A stretch of DNA of 21,090 nt from a virus: positions 1-21,090 of the IMG/VR virus record IMGVR_UViG_3300046355_000067; one strand, 5' to 3'. Position 1 is the stretch's first letter. Each line of letters begins with the position of its first letter. Both the position numbers and the translations under genes were made by a program. Below, one piece after another: positions 1-6,987 of this stretch. The notes under the pieces were generated by a model. The model worked only from the letters and a program-made list of their open reading frames with translations. It was not told the DNA's origin and made no database searches.

Positions 1-1
1 G

Positions 2-838
2 CACAAGGGTGATCCGTTTGGTAAATCCATGCTTCGTGATGCCTACTTAGCTTGGAGATTCTTGAGTGTAATCGAAGAGATTGAAGCAAATGGTGTAGCT
101 AAGGATTTAGCAGGTCTACCAGTACTAAAGCTTCCTCCACAGTATCTATCGTCAGATGCTTCTCCTGATCAAAAAGCAATTCGTGCTTACTATGAAAATG
201 TAATGCGTAATTTGCAGCTAAATCAGCAGTCAGCTTTGATTTTACCACAAGCGCATGATCCTGACTCCAAACAACCTATGTTTGAATTAGAATTACTATC
301 TCTAAATGGTAGTAAGGCAATGGACACATCTAAGATTAAAGAATACTATAAAAACCTAATCTTGACATCCTTATTTGCTGATATTCTAGTACTAGGTCAA
401 TCAGGTGGTGGTTCCAATGCTCTAGGTCAAGTAAAAAATTCTCTTTCCGCTTCTGCTGCTGAAGCAATGCTGAGAAAGATTCGTGATGTTATCAATGAAG
501 AGTTAATTAAACAGACATATGAACTCAATGGTTGGGATACTTCCAGAATGGGTCACATGGATTTTGATAACTTAGAATCAGAAGATTTAGAATCATTCTC
601 TAAAGCTGTTCAGCGTTTTGCAAGTACTTCTGTTATTGAAGTTGACCGCGCAGTTCTCAATAGAGTTCGTGAGAGCATTGGTGTTGATGCTTTACCAGAG
701 GATATGGAACCTGATAAAGAAAAGCTACCAGCTATGACTTCTCGTAGTGGTGATGGTTTTAAAACTGCAGGTGAAGGTACTGCAACATCACCATCTGGTA
801 ATGACACAAGTTCTGGTAACTTAGAGAATGCAGCATAA
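2..838 (+). CDS. Phage portal protein, C-terminal part (5' truncated by window edge)
   Basis: This is the C-terminal part of what looks like the portal protein, the ring at the capsid vertex through which DNA is packaged. The open frame begins before the window: codons from base 2 (HKGDPFGKS) lead without a stop into the ATG at 29, so that ATG is internal. The motif GKSMLRDAYLAWRF followed by an acidic helix and a GLPVLKLPP segment resembles the clip and stem regions of DUF935-like portals. A helical stretch with AEAMLRKIRDVINEELIK follows. The tail (about the last 50 residues) is Ser/Gly/Thr-rich and probably disordered. The gene order portal, fibre, protease, scaffold, capsid supports the call. 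The stop codon overlaps the next start by 11 bases. The family assignment is from pattern memory; a portal is likely but the exact family is not certain. Confidence 0.75.
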   Translation, partial: HKGDPFGKSMLRDAYLAWRFLSVIEEIEANGVAKDLAGLPVLKLPPQYLSSDASPDQKAIRAYYENVMRNLQLNQQSALILPQAHDPDSKQPMFELELLSLNGSKAMDTSKIKEYYKNLILTSLFADILVLGQSGGGSNALGQVKNSLSASAAEAMLRKIRDVINEELIKQTYELNGWDTSRMGHMDFDNLESEDLESFSKAVQRFASTSVIEVDRAVLNRVRESIGVDALPEDMEPDKEKLPAMTSRSGDGFKTAGEGTATSPSGNDTSSGNLENAA

Positions 839-1187
839 AATTGCAGTTCTATATTGGTTGCATCTAAAAGAACACACTGACGTATTCACACAAGGATACG
901 TTGGTGTTACTACTCGTTTAATTGAAACCAGATTCAAAGAGCATTGTGGTAAATTTAATAATTCTTACAATCCTTATAATCCTTTGCATCTGGCATTTAA
1001 AGAATACGGAATTGAAAATATTATTAAAACTAGACTCTGTGTTTGTGAAGAAAAACAAACATATGAATTAGAGAAAATTTTCAGACCATTTGAATACATG
1101 GGTTGGAATACTGTACAAGGTGGTAAGTTCTCACCACAAGCAAGACAACTTATAATTAGGAATAAAAATGCCATATTCAACCGATAA
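828..1187 (+). CDS. Small free-standing GIY-YIG endonuclease
   Basis: This 119-residue protein is essentially a single GIY-YIG nuclease domain. LYWLHL (residues 8-13) matches the first strand, GYVGVT (23-28) the YIG strand, R30 and R35 with H39 the catalytic helix, E80 or E82 in YELEKIF the metal-binding glutamate, and WNTVQGG (93-99) the usual closing Asn-containing turn. The domain cleaves DNA and in phages is usually carried by selfish homing genes of the T4 Seg type. No separate DNA-binding domain is visible, so target specificity is unexplained. The gene overlaps the portal end by 11 bases and the following small gene by 20 bases, so it is embedded in the structural operon and is not an intron ORF. 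It could be an active homing gene or one retained after losing its targeting domain. Confidence 0.75.
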   Translation: MQHKIAVLYWLHLKEHTDVFTQGYVGVTTRLIETRFKEHCGKFNNSYNPYNPLHLAFKEYGIENIIKTRLCVCEEKQTYELEKIFRPFEYMGWNTVQGGKFSPQARQLIIRNKNAIFNR

Positions 1188-1392
1188 TATCCCACAGTGG
1201 GCTAATAAAAAGTCTAAGTCAGTTCAAGAAGTAGCCATTAGAGTATTTAATCAGACTTTGAAAGATACAGGTTCTGAAGAAAAAGCCAGAATTGCTTCAC
1301 TTGCTGCCATGAAAAATGCAGAAGAAGCTAACAAGAAAGATAAAGTTAAGAAATCCGTAGAGGATATTATTAAAAGTAAGTATCTCAAATAA
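1168..1392 (+). CDS. Small ChaB-like phage protein
   Basis: A 74-residue, highly charged helical protein beginning MPYSTDNIPQWA. The layout, with a short N-terminal loop containing a Pro-x-Trp followed by SVQEVAIRVFNQTL, a TGSEEKAR turn and a second helix ASLAAMKNAE, is that of ChaB-like domains common as short stand-alone phage proteins. Their role in phages is not established. The lysine-rich C-terminus ends KKSVEDIIKSKYLK. The start ATG lies within the end of the nuclease gene and is preceded by AGGAA at about 1157. The N-terminus of the next, much larger protein has a similar helix-turn-helix pattern, suggesting the two share an origin. The ChaB-like call is by pattern only. Confidence 0.6.
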   Translation: MPYSTDNIPQWANKKSKSVQEVAIRVFNQTLKDTGSEEKARIASLAAMKNAEEANKKDKVKKSVEDIIKSKYLK

Positions 1393-1400
1393 GGAACAAC

Positions 1401-3821
1401 ATGCAATGGACTGCAGATAACACACCGTCTACTATACAAAGTAAATCTTTAAAATTAAGAGAATTATTTGCAAAAGTAGCTAATGCTTCCTTAGATAAAG
1501 GTTTCTCAAAAGAAGAATCTATTTTTGCAGGTACTAATGCTGTAAAAATTGAAGAGCGTAAAAATCAACCCGCTAAAGTTAAGGCTCCTAAATTACCATC
1601 ACACGTAGAAGCACTTAGAAGTTATACGAATCCTTTTGAAGTTGTTTCAAAAGCTGAAGAAATTATAGAAGTTCAAAGTACTGTAAAATCTGCTGAATTT
1701 GATGCAGATGGACATTTGATATTGTCAATGTCAGATGGTAAGAAGATTAAAACTAAAAACAAAGCTGCAGAACAAAATATTGAACAGAATATTGCTATTG
1801 CTCCAAATGTTCAGTTATTTTCATCAAATGATAGTGTAAATATTACTCAAGATGGTCAAGCTTTTGATTTGACTACAGTTGGTTCAAATGTAGATGTAAT
1901 TTCATCTGATGGTACTATAACAGTTTCACAAACTGGTGATGTATTTGATTTAAGTGCATCATCTGGAAGTGTAACTGTAAATTTGACATCCTTGGATGGT
2001 AGTATTGTTATCACAGAAAATACTGGTAGTTATGATTTAGCAGTATCAGCAGCTTCCCCTGCTTCCACTTTAGTTGTTCAAGTAAGAAATCAAACGGGTT
2101 CTACACTAACAAAAGGAACTGTTGTTTACATCAATGGTGCTTCTGGAAATAAACCGCTGGTTAGTAAAGCTCTCGCAACTTCGGATGCAACTTCTGCACA
2201 AACACTTGGTTTGATAACTGCAGATATTAATACAAATCAAAATGGTTACGTAACAATCATTGGTGTGGTTGCAGGTTTAAATACATCAGCATTCGCAGAA
2301 GGTGTTCAGTTATATCTAAGCCCTACTGTTGCAGGTACATATACGGCAACAAAACCACATGCTCCTAGTCATCTCGTATATGTTGGTGTTGTAACTAGAA
2401 GTCATCAAAATCAGGGTACTATTGAAGTTAAAGTTCAAAACGGTTATGAACTCGATGAAATTCATGATGTACAAATTGTTAATCCTACTGATGGTCAGAT
2501 AATTGCATATGATTCTGATACACAACTTTGGAAAAATATTGATGCACCTGCAAATTCTGTAACATCAGTAACAGCAACTGCTCCAATTAATAGTACTGGT
2601 GGATTAACTCCTATAATTTCTATCACTGAAGCTACCACAACTTCTTCTGGTAGTATGAGTGCTGGTGATAAATTAAAGCTTGATGGTATTAGCGTTGGCG
2701 CACAAGTTAACAGTATAACTTCTGTAGCTGGTAAAACTGGTGATGTAACTTTAGATAAATCAGATGTTGGTTTATCTAATGTAGATAATACCGCTGATTC
2801 TGCTAAAAGTGTAGCCAGTGCATCTACTCTAACTACAGCACGTTTAATTAACGGTGTATCTTTTAATGGTTCTGCAGATATTACTATTGCAGATTCAACC
2901 AAGCAACCTCTAGATACTGATTTAACAGTAATTGCAGCCTTAACAGGAACCTCTGGTTTACTTAAGAAAACCGCAACAAATACTTGGACTCTAGACACAA
3001 ATAATTATGTTACCAGTTCAGGAGTAACATCTGTAAATGCTACAGGTACTGTAAGTGGTTTAACATTCAGTGGTACAGTTACATCAACTGGTGACTTAAC
3101 ATTATCGGGTCAACTAGAAGTTTTACCTTCAGATTTTCAAAGTCAAGCTGCTAATTTAGTTTTAGCATCTCCAAATTCTACAACTGGTAAACCTACTTTT
3201 AGAGCTTTGGTGACTTCTGATATTCCAAACTTAGATGCTTCTAAGATTACAAGTGGTACTATTGACGCTGCACGTTTACCTAGTTATATAGACGATGTTC
3301 TAGAGTTTTCTAATTTAGCAAGCTTTCCATCTACAGGTGAAACTGGAAAATTATATGTAGCACTAGATACTAATAAAGTTTATCGTTGGAGTGGTAGTAC
3401 TTATATTTTTATTACAAGTGGAGCCGTTGATAGTGTAGCTGGTAAAACTGGTGTTGTTACATTAAATAGTTCTGATGTAGGATTAAGCAATGTAGAAAAT
3501 AAAAGTTCAGCTACAATTCGTGGTGAACTTACCAGTGGTAACATAACTACAGCGTTGGGTTTTACACCATATAATGCCACAAATCCTAATGGATATATTA
3601 CTAGCAGCGGATCAATTACTGGTAATGCAGCAAGTGCTACTGTATTGCAAACTGCAAGAACAATTAACGGTGTATCTTTCGATGGTTCTGCAAATATTAA
3701 TATTGCTACAAAATTACCAATACTTAACAGACTTAATTCAGTTGTTAATGTAACAATAGCGAATGCTCTACTTGCAGTGACAAATAGAGCAGGTTCAACA
3801 ATTAACGTAGCAGTAGGCTAA
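1401..3821 (+). CDS. Large fibre-like structural protein encoded in the head module
   Basis: An 806-residue, Ser/Thr/Gly/Asn-rich protein with the low-complexity beta texture of phage fibres. Residues 1-55 form a charged helical segment resembling the preceding ChaB-like protein, probably an anchor. Residues about 228-360 carry a beta domain with KGTVVYING, TLGLITADI and VQLYLSPT segments, recurrent in environmental phage structural proteins. Two repeats beginning SVAGKTG and reaching DVGLSN occur near residues 440 and 677, and two INGVSF(N/D)GSA motifs typical of tail-fibre shafts also occur. The start ATG follows AAGGAA at 1391. Its position between portal and protease, away from the tail-fibre genes, suggests a head fibre or a portal-vertex appendage. 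A tail fibre encoded out of place is the alternative. Confidence 0.7.
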   Translation: MQWTADNTPSTIQSKSLKLRELFAKVANASLDKGFSKEESIFAGTNAVKIEERKNQPAKVKAPKLPSHVEALRSYTNPFEVVSKAEEIIEVQSTVKSAEFDADGHLILSMSDGKKIKTKNKAAEQNIEQNIAIAPNVQLFSSNDSVNITQDGQAFDLTTVGSNVDVISSDGTITVSQTGDVFDLSASSGSVTVNLTSLDGSIVITENTGSYDLAVSAASPASTLVVQVRNQTGSTLTKGTVVYINGASGNKPLVSKALATSDATSAQTLGLITADINTNQNGYVTIIGVVAGLNTSAFAEGVQLYLSPTVAGTYTATKPHAPSHLVYVGVVTRSHQNQGTIEVKVQNGYELDEIHDVQIVNPTDGQIIAYDSDTQLWKNIDAPANSVTSVTATAPINSTGGLTPIISITEATTTSSGSMSAGDKLKLDGISVGAQVNSITSVAGKTGDVTLDKSDVGLSNVDNTADSAKSVASASTLTTARLINGVSFNGSADITIADSTKQPLDTDLTVIAALTGTSGLLKKTATNTWTLDTNNYVTSSGVTSVNATGTVSGLTFSGTVTSTGDLTLSGQLEVLPSDFQSQAANLVLASPNSTTGKPTFRALVTSDIPNLDASKITSGTIDAARLPSYIDDVLEFSNLASFPSTGETGKLYVALDTNKVYRWSGSTYIFITSGAVDSVAGKTGVVTLNSSDVGLSNVENKSSATIRGELTSGNITTALGFTPYNATNPNGYITSSGSITGNAASATVLQTARTINGVSFDGSANINIATKLPILNRLNSVVNVTIANALLAVTNRAGSTINVAVG

Positions 3822-3832
3822 AGGAGATTTCA

Positions 3833-4423
3833 ATGCCAGCAATATACCCATTAGTATTAAATGGTACATCAATTCAAGAATTACAAGCGTCTGATACATT
3901 AAATGTAACCTCTGTGCAACTTACAAGTGGTGCAGCAACTCTTAGTTTTCCTACTACAAGTGGTACATTTGCTTTAACAAGTCAAGTACCCACACTAGGT
4001 GCAAACGTAGGTACTTTCTTGGCGACACCTAATAGTACAAACTTAGCTGCAGCGATAACAGACGAGACAGGTTCTGGATCATTAGTATTTAATACAAATC
4101 CAACTTTAATAGGATATAGAGAAACTAGAGTTGCAATTGCTACTAGTGCAATTGATTTATCTGCTGGTAATTTTTTTACAAGAACAATATCTGGTGCAAC
4201 CACTTTTACTGTATCAAATGTTGTTGGTTCCGGTAGTGTTAATAGTTTTGTATTAGAACTAACAAACGCAGGTTCTGCTGCGATTACATGGTTTTCTGGT
4301 GTAAAGTGGACAGGTGGAACAGCACCAGCTTTAACTGCATCTGGTATAGATATCTTGGGATTTTATACACATGATGCAGGTACTACTTGGCGCGGCATGC
4401 TTTTATCTAAGGATAATAAGTAA
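3833..4423 (+). CDS. Fibre-like protein sharing its C-terminal domain with the tail fibre at 19442-20179
   Basis: This 196-residue protein has an N-terminal half with TSGTFALTSQVPT, LGANVGTFLATPNS and ETGSGSLVFNTNPTL, motifs that recur in phage fibre proteins. The last 100 residues match the C-terminus of the fibre at 19442-20179 at about two thirds identity by hand alignment; the shared core includes AITWFSGVKW, LTASG and THDAGTTW. The shared domain is probably a beta-rich fibre tip. A good ribosome site, AAGGAGA, overlaps the stop of the previous gene (3821-3827). It probably forms a complex with, or is attached to, the upstream 806-residue fibre-like protein. The function is inferred from texture and context only. 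Confidence 0.65.
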   Translation: MPAIYPLVLNGTSIQELQASDTLNVTSVQLTSGAATLSFPTTSGTFALTSQVPTLGANVGTFLATPNSTNLAAAITDETGSGSLVFNTNPTLIGYRETRVAIATSAIDLSAGNFFTRTISGATTFTVSNVVGSGSVNSFVLELTNAGSAAITWFSGVKWTGGTAPALTASGIDILGFYTHDAGTTWRGMLLSKDNK

Positions 4424-4461
4424 TATTGGGTATGAGATTTAATCCTTAAGATATATTTCTC

Positions 4462-4490
4462 TTGATTTTACTATAAAATTATGGTATAAT
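4462..4490 (+). promoter_or_regulatory. Sigma70 promoter with extended -10, upstream of the protease gene
   Basis: TTGATT (4462-4467) and a perfect TATAAT (4485-4490) are separated by exactly 17 bases, with TG at 4482-4483 giving an extended -10. It lies in the 98-base gap before the prohead protease and would drive the head-maturation genes. The second promoter at 11151-11179 has the same hexamers and spacing. No terminator hairpin is visible between 4424 and 4461, so upstream transcription probably reads through. Confidence 0.85.
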
Positions 4491-4521
4491 TATGTTTATA
4501 CATTTACAATAAGAGGTGAGC

Positions 4522-5319
4522 ATGGAAACAGTAAATAAAGCTAAAAGTTTTGCTCCCACAGATGCAATGCGAAATAATGCTAGACGAGGTTTGGCATTAC
4601 GTGAAAAATGGAATCGTGGTGGACTAGACGCTTCTCAAGCTAGTGCAGAGGGAGTAGGTTCTGGAGTAGCTAGAGCAAGAGACATTATTAACGGTAATCT
4701 TAGTTTAGATACAGTTAAACGCATGTACGCTTTCTTTAGCAGACACGAAAAGAATTATGCACCAAAGAAGAAAATGCCTGATGGTGGACCAACTGCTGGT
4801 ACTATCGCTTGGTTACTTTGGGGTGGTTCTGCTGGTTTAGCATTTGCTAGACGAGTATTAAAAGAAGAAGAAATTCTAAAAAGTTATATCAAAGATATTA
4901 CAGATGAAGAAGTAAATTCTGAAGATAGTTTACTGGGAGTAAAACTTCCAATTACAAAAGCAGTTGACGAAGAATTAAAACAAGCTACATTTATTGTAAT
5001 GACACCTGAAGAAACTGATCTACATGGTGACATTACCAGTGAAGCAGAAGTTCGTAAGGCTTGTCACAATTTCAATAAATACAGTATGAAAGCTAATTTG
5101 TTTCATTTAGTTGAAACTGATACTTTCGAATTCTGTGAAAGCTATTGCTGCCCTAGTGATTTTGTCTTAGGTGATAAATTTGTAAAAAAAGGTACTTGGT
5201 TAGCAACTATTCAATCCTTAGATGATGATCTTTGGGAATTAATCAAGTCTGGTGAAATCAATGGTTTGAGTATTGGTGCTTTAGCATCTGTTGAATCAAT
5301 CGAAGAGGATGATGAATAA
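4522..5319 (+). CDS. Prohead protease, XkdF/S78_2-like, with conserved N-terminal domain
   Basis: Processes the prohead during capsid maturation. The 265-residue product has two parts. Residues 10-112 form a domain seen in many phages, with RRGLALREKWNRGG, VGSGVARARDI, MYAFFSRH and AWLLWGG blocks. Residues 150-262 are an XkdF-type serine protease domain (Peptidase_S78_2), with TPEETDLHGDI, a likely catalytic His195 in NLFHLVE and a likely nucleophile Ser250 in NGLSIGA. An in-frame GTG at 4516 would add two residues, but it lies inside the ribosome site AGAGGTGA, so the ATG at 4522 is the better start. The gene ends in a TAATG overlap with the next gene, indicating translational coupling. It is the first gene after the promoter at 4462-4490. 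Confidence 0.85.
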   Translation: METVNKAKSFAPTDAMRNNARRGLALREKWNRGGLDASQASAEGVGSGVARARDIINGNLSLDTVKRMYAFFSRHEKNYAPKKKMPDGGPTAGTIAWLLWGGSAGLAFARRVLKEEEILKSYIKDITDEEVNSEDSLLGVKLPITKAVDEELKQATFIVMTPEETDLHGDITSEAEVRKACHNFNKYSMKANLFHLVETDTFEFCESYCCPSDFVLGDKFVKKGTWLATIQSLDDDLWELIKSGEINGLSIGALASVESIEEDDE

Positions 5320-6539
5320 TGGCAACACAACGAAAAGCTAAAAGAAAACTATCAGATATTAGTTTTGAAAAAGAAGGCGCTCACGTAGCACTTACCAGTA
5401 AGCAACAAGGTGGACCTGCTAACGGTCACGATTATGCACTAGTACTAAAAGCTAATAAATTTAGCGAAGAGTTTGTACAAAAGATGCAACAAGTTCGTGT
5501 AACTATGGAACTGCCTGATTTCTTACGCAAGTTCTTTTCTGTATATTACGAAGATGCCGAAGTTTTAGCTCGTATGATGGGTTACGAAAAACCGGAAATG
5601 ACTGAAGAAGTCAAAACACAAGATTATGAAGATTACATTCAATCAAAATTAGAAGCATTTGAAATTCTGAAATCTGCTAATGATTCAGAGAGTTTATCAC
5701 AAGTGTTATCTGATTTAGATGAAAATGAATATCTAGCAATGCTCAATGATCAAGAACGAATCGAAAAAGCATTTGAAGAATTAAAAAAAGCATATAAGCC
5801 TAAAACTGGTGACATGGTTCAATGGAACTCAAGTGGTGGTAAAGCCACTGGTAAAATTGAGCGTGTTATGACAGAAGGAACTTTGGATGTTCCAGATACT
5901 GAATTTAGTATTAATGCTAGTGCAGAAAATCCTGCTACTCTAATTAGAATTTATACAGATGGTGAACCTACTGAAACATTAGTTGGTCACAAAGCTAGTA
6001 CGCTCACTAAGGTGAAAAAGTCTGTAACAAAAGAATCTGCACCTACTGCTTCTGCAGACGGTAATGATACCTCAACAAACGCTGGCGTTGAGAATATTGA
6101 AGGGGTGTCTACCTCTGTTAACAAAGAAGAATTGGAGAAATCTAAGATGGAAGACGAAGTAAAAGTCGAAACCGTTGAAAAAGCTCAATTTGAACTTGTA
6201 CAAAAAGCTTTAGAAGAGCAAAAAGTACAACTACAAAAAGCTATGGAAACAATCGCTCAATTTGAAGCTGAGAAAAAAGAAGCTATCAATAAAGCGAAAA
6301 CTGAAAAAGTTAAAGCTATCGTTAAAGACGAAAGCAAAGTAGAAGCAATCGCTAAGGCTGCTCTATCACTAGAATCCGAAGATGATTTTACAGCGTTCCT
6401 CGCCGCAATCGAAGCGATGATGACTACTGTTGAAACATCTGAGATGTTCGTAGAAAAAGGTGCTTCAACTCAAGAAGAAACCGTTGTTAAAGAATCTGCT
6501 GTGGCAAAATTACTTAAAGCCAAGCAAGTAACTAAGTAA
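5319..6539 (+). CDS. Tudor-domain and scaffold-like head assembly protein
   Basis: This 406-residue protein is coupled to the protease (TAATG). Residues 1-90 form a conserved head-module segment with KLSDISFE, GGPANGHDYAL and ELPDFLRKFF. Residues about 161-233 resemble the Hva1_TUDOR (DUF2945-like) beta barrel: GDMVQWNSSGGKATGKIERV, then LVGHKASTL. A disordered Ser/Thr/Asn linker (234-270) leads to a Lys/Glu-rich region, about residues 277-350, predicted by eye to be coiled coil, and an amphipathic C-terminus. A charged helical protein between protease and capsid genes is the usual place for the scaffold around which the capsid assembles. An internal ATG with its own ribosome site at 6147 could release the helical part alone. 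The scaffold role is inferred from position and composition. Confidence 0.65.
   Translation: MATQRKAKRKLSDISFEKEGAHVALTSKQQGGPANGHDYALVLKANKFSEEFVQKMQQVRVTMELPDFLRKFFSVYYEDAEVLARMMGYEKPEMTEEVKTQDYEDYIQSKLEAFEILKSANDSESLSQVLSDLDENEYLAMLNDQERIEKAFEELKKAYKPKTGDMVQWNSSGGKATGKIERVMTEGTLDVPDTEFSINASAENPATLIRIYTDGEPTETLVGHKASTLTKVKKSVTKESAPTASADGNDTSTNAGVENIEGVSTSVNKEELEKSKMEDEVKVETVEKAQFELVQKALEEQKVQLQKAMETIAQFEAEKKEAINKAKTEKVKAIVKDESKVEAIAKAALSLESEDDFTAFLAAIEAMMTTVETSEMFVEKGASTQEETVVKESAVAKLLKAKQVTK
6147..6539 (+). CDS. Possible nested scaffold protein from an internal in-frame start
   Basis: Codon 277 of the 5319-6539 gene is an ATG preceded by GGAG at 6134-6137, a usable ribosome site nine bases upstream. 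Initiation here would give a 130-residue Lys/Glu-rich, almost wholly helical protein starting MEDEVKVETV. It would lack the Tudor and N-terminal parts. In lambda the scaffold Nu3 is made in just this way from an in-frame start inside the protease gene C. The split between a folded N-terminal region, a disordered linker and a helical C-terminus falls exactly at the internal start. This is an inference; the spacing is slightly long. Confidence 0.4.
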   Translation: MEDEVKVETVEKAQFELVQKALEEQKVQLQKAMETIAQFEAEKKEAINKAKTEKVKAIVKDESKVEAIAKAALSLESEDDFTAFLAAIEAMMTTVETSEMFVEKGASTQEETVVKESAVAKLLKAKQVTK

Positions 6540-6554
6540 TAAAAGGAAAATAAA

Positions 6555-6950
6555 ATGCCATTAATCGCAACAGAAGCTAAACGTCTTTCTAACGTTGTCA
6601 AACAAGAACTATTCCCTGAATCTGCCTACTGCCGTGTAGCTGTAACCTATAATGGTACTGCTGCTGCTCTAGTTCCCGGTACTGTTCTCGGTAAAGTCAC
6701 TACTGGTGGTAAGTACAAAATTGCTGTGCAAACTGCTACCGATGGTTCAGAAGTTGCTGACGCTATCGTGATGGTTGAACAAACCGTTGCTGCTACCACT
6801 GACACAAAGGTTCTATGCCTAGTTCGTGGTCCTGCTATCGTATCCAAGGCTGGTCTAGTTCTAGATGCAACCTACAATACTGATGCTGAATTAGCCGCTG
6901 TATACGCTGCTCTAGAAGCCAAGGGTATTCTCTGCAACGATGCAGTTTAA
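6555..6950 (+). CDS. Head decoration protein (lambda gpD-like)
   Basis: A 131-residue protein directly upstream of the major capsid gene, the usual place for a decoration protein that stabilises the expanded shell. The sequence has the family pattern: an N-terminal arm with RLSNVVKQELFPESAYCR, a LVPGTVLGKVTTGGKYKI block, an ATDGSEVADAIVM block and an LCLVRGPAIV strand. The length is close to that of gpD (110). Its codon use resembles that of the capsid gene, as expected for a protein made in hundreds of copies. The ribosome site AAAAGGAAA lies at 6541-6549, 15 bases after the previous stop. Confidence 0.8.
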   Translation: MPLIATEAKRLSNVVKQELFPESAYCRVAVTYNGTAAALVPGTVLGKVTTGGKYKIAVQTATDGSEVADAIVMVEQTVAATTDTKVLCLVRGPAIVSKAGLVLDATYNTDAELAAVYAALEAKGILCNDAV

Positions 6951-6987
6951 TATCTAAATTACCGAACAATAAAACAAGGAAATTATA

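Noticed and set aside
29-31. ATG at 29 as the true start of the portal gene
   Set aside because: The frame is open back to the window edge and the upstream codons continue a recognisable portal motif, and no ribosome site precedes 29.
828-1187. GIY-YIG gene as part of a group I intron or intein in the portal gene
   Set aside because: The portal frame ends normally and the nuclease has its own start. No split gene or splice structure is visible.
2495-2998. Antisense open frames, for example the 167-codon one here and others opposite the tape measure and capsid genes
   Set aside because: They lie opposite convincing genes, have no ribosome sites or recognisable domains, and arise from biased codon use on the + strand.
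4516-4521. GTG start for the prohead protease, two codons upstream
   Set aside because: The GTG lies inside the ribosome site AGAGGTGA, which is correctly spaced for the ATG at 4522.
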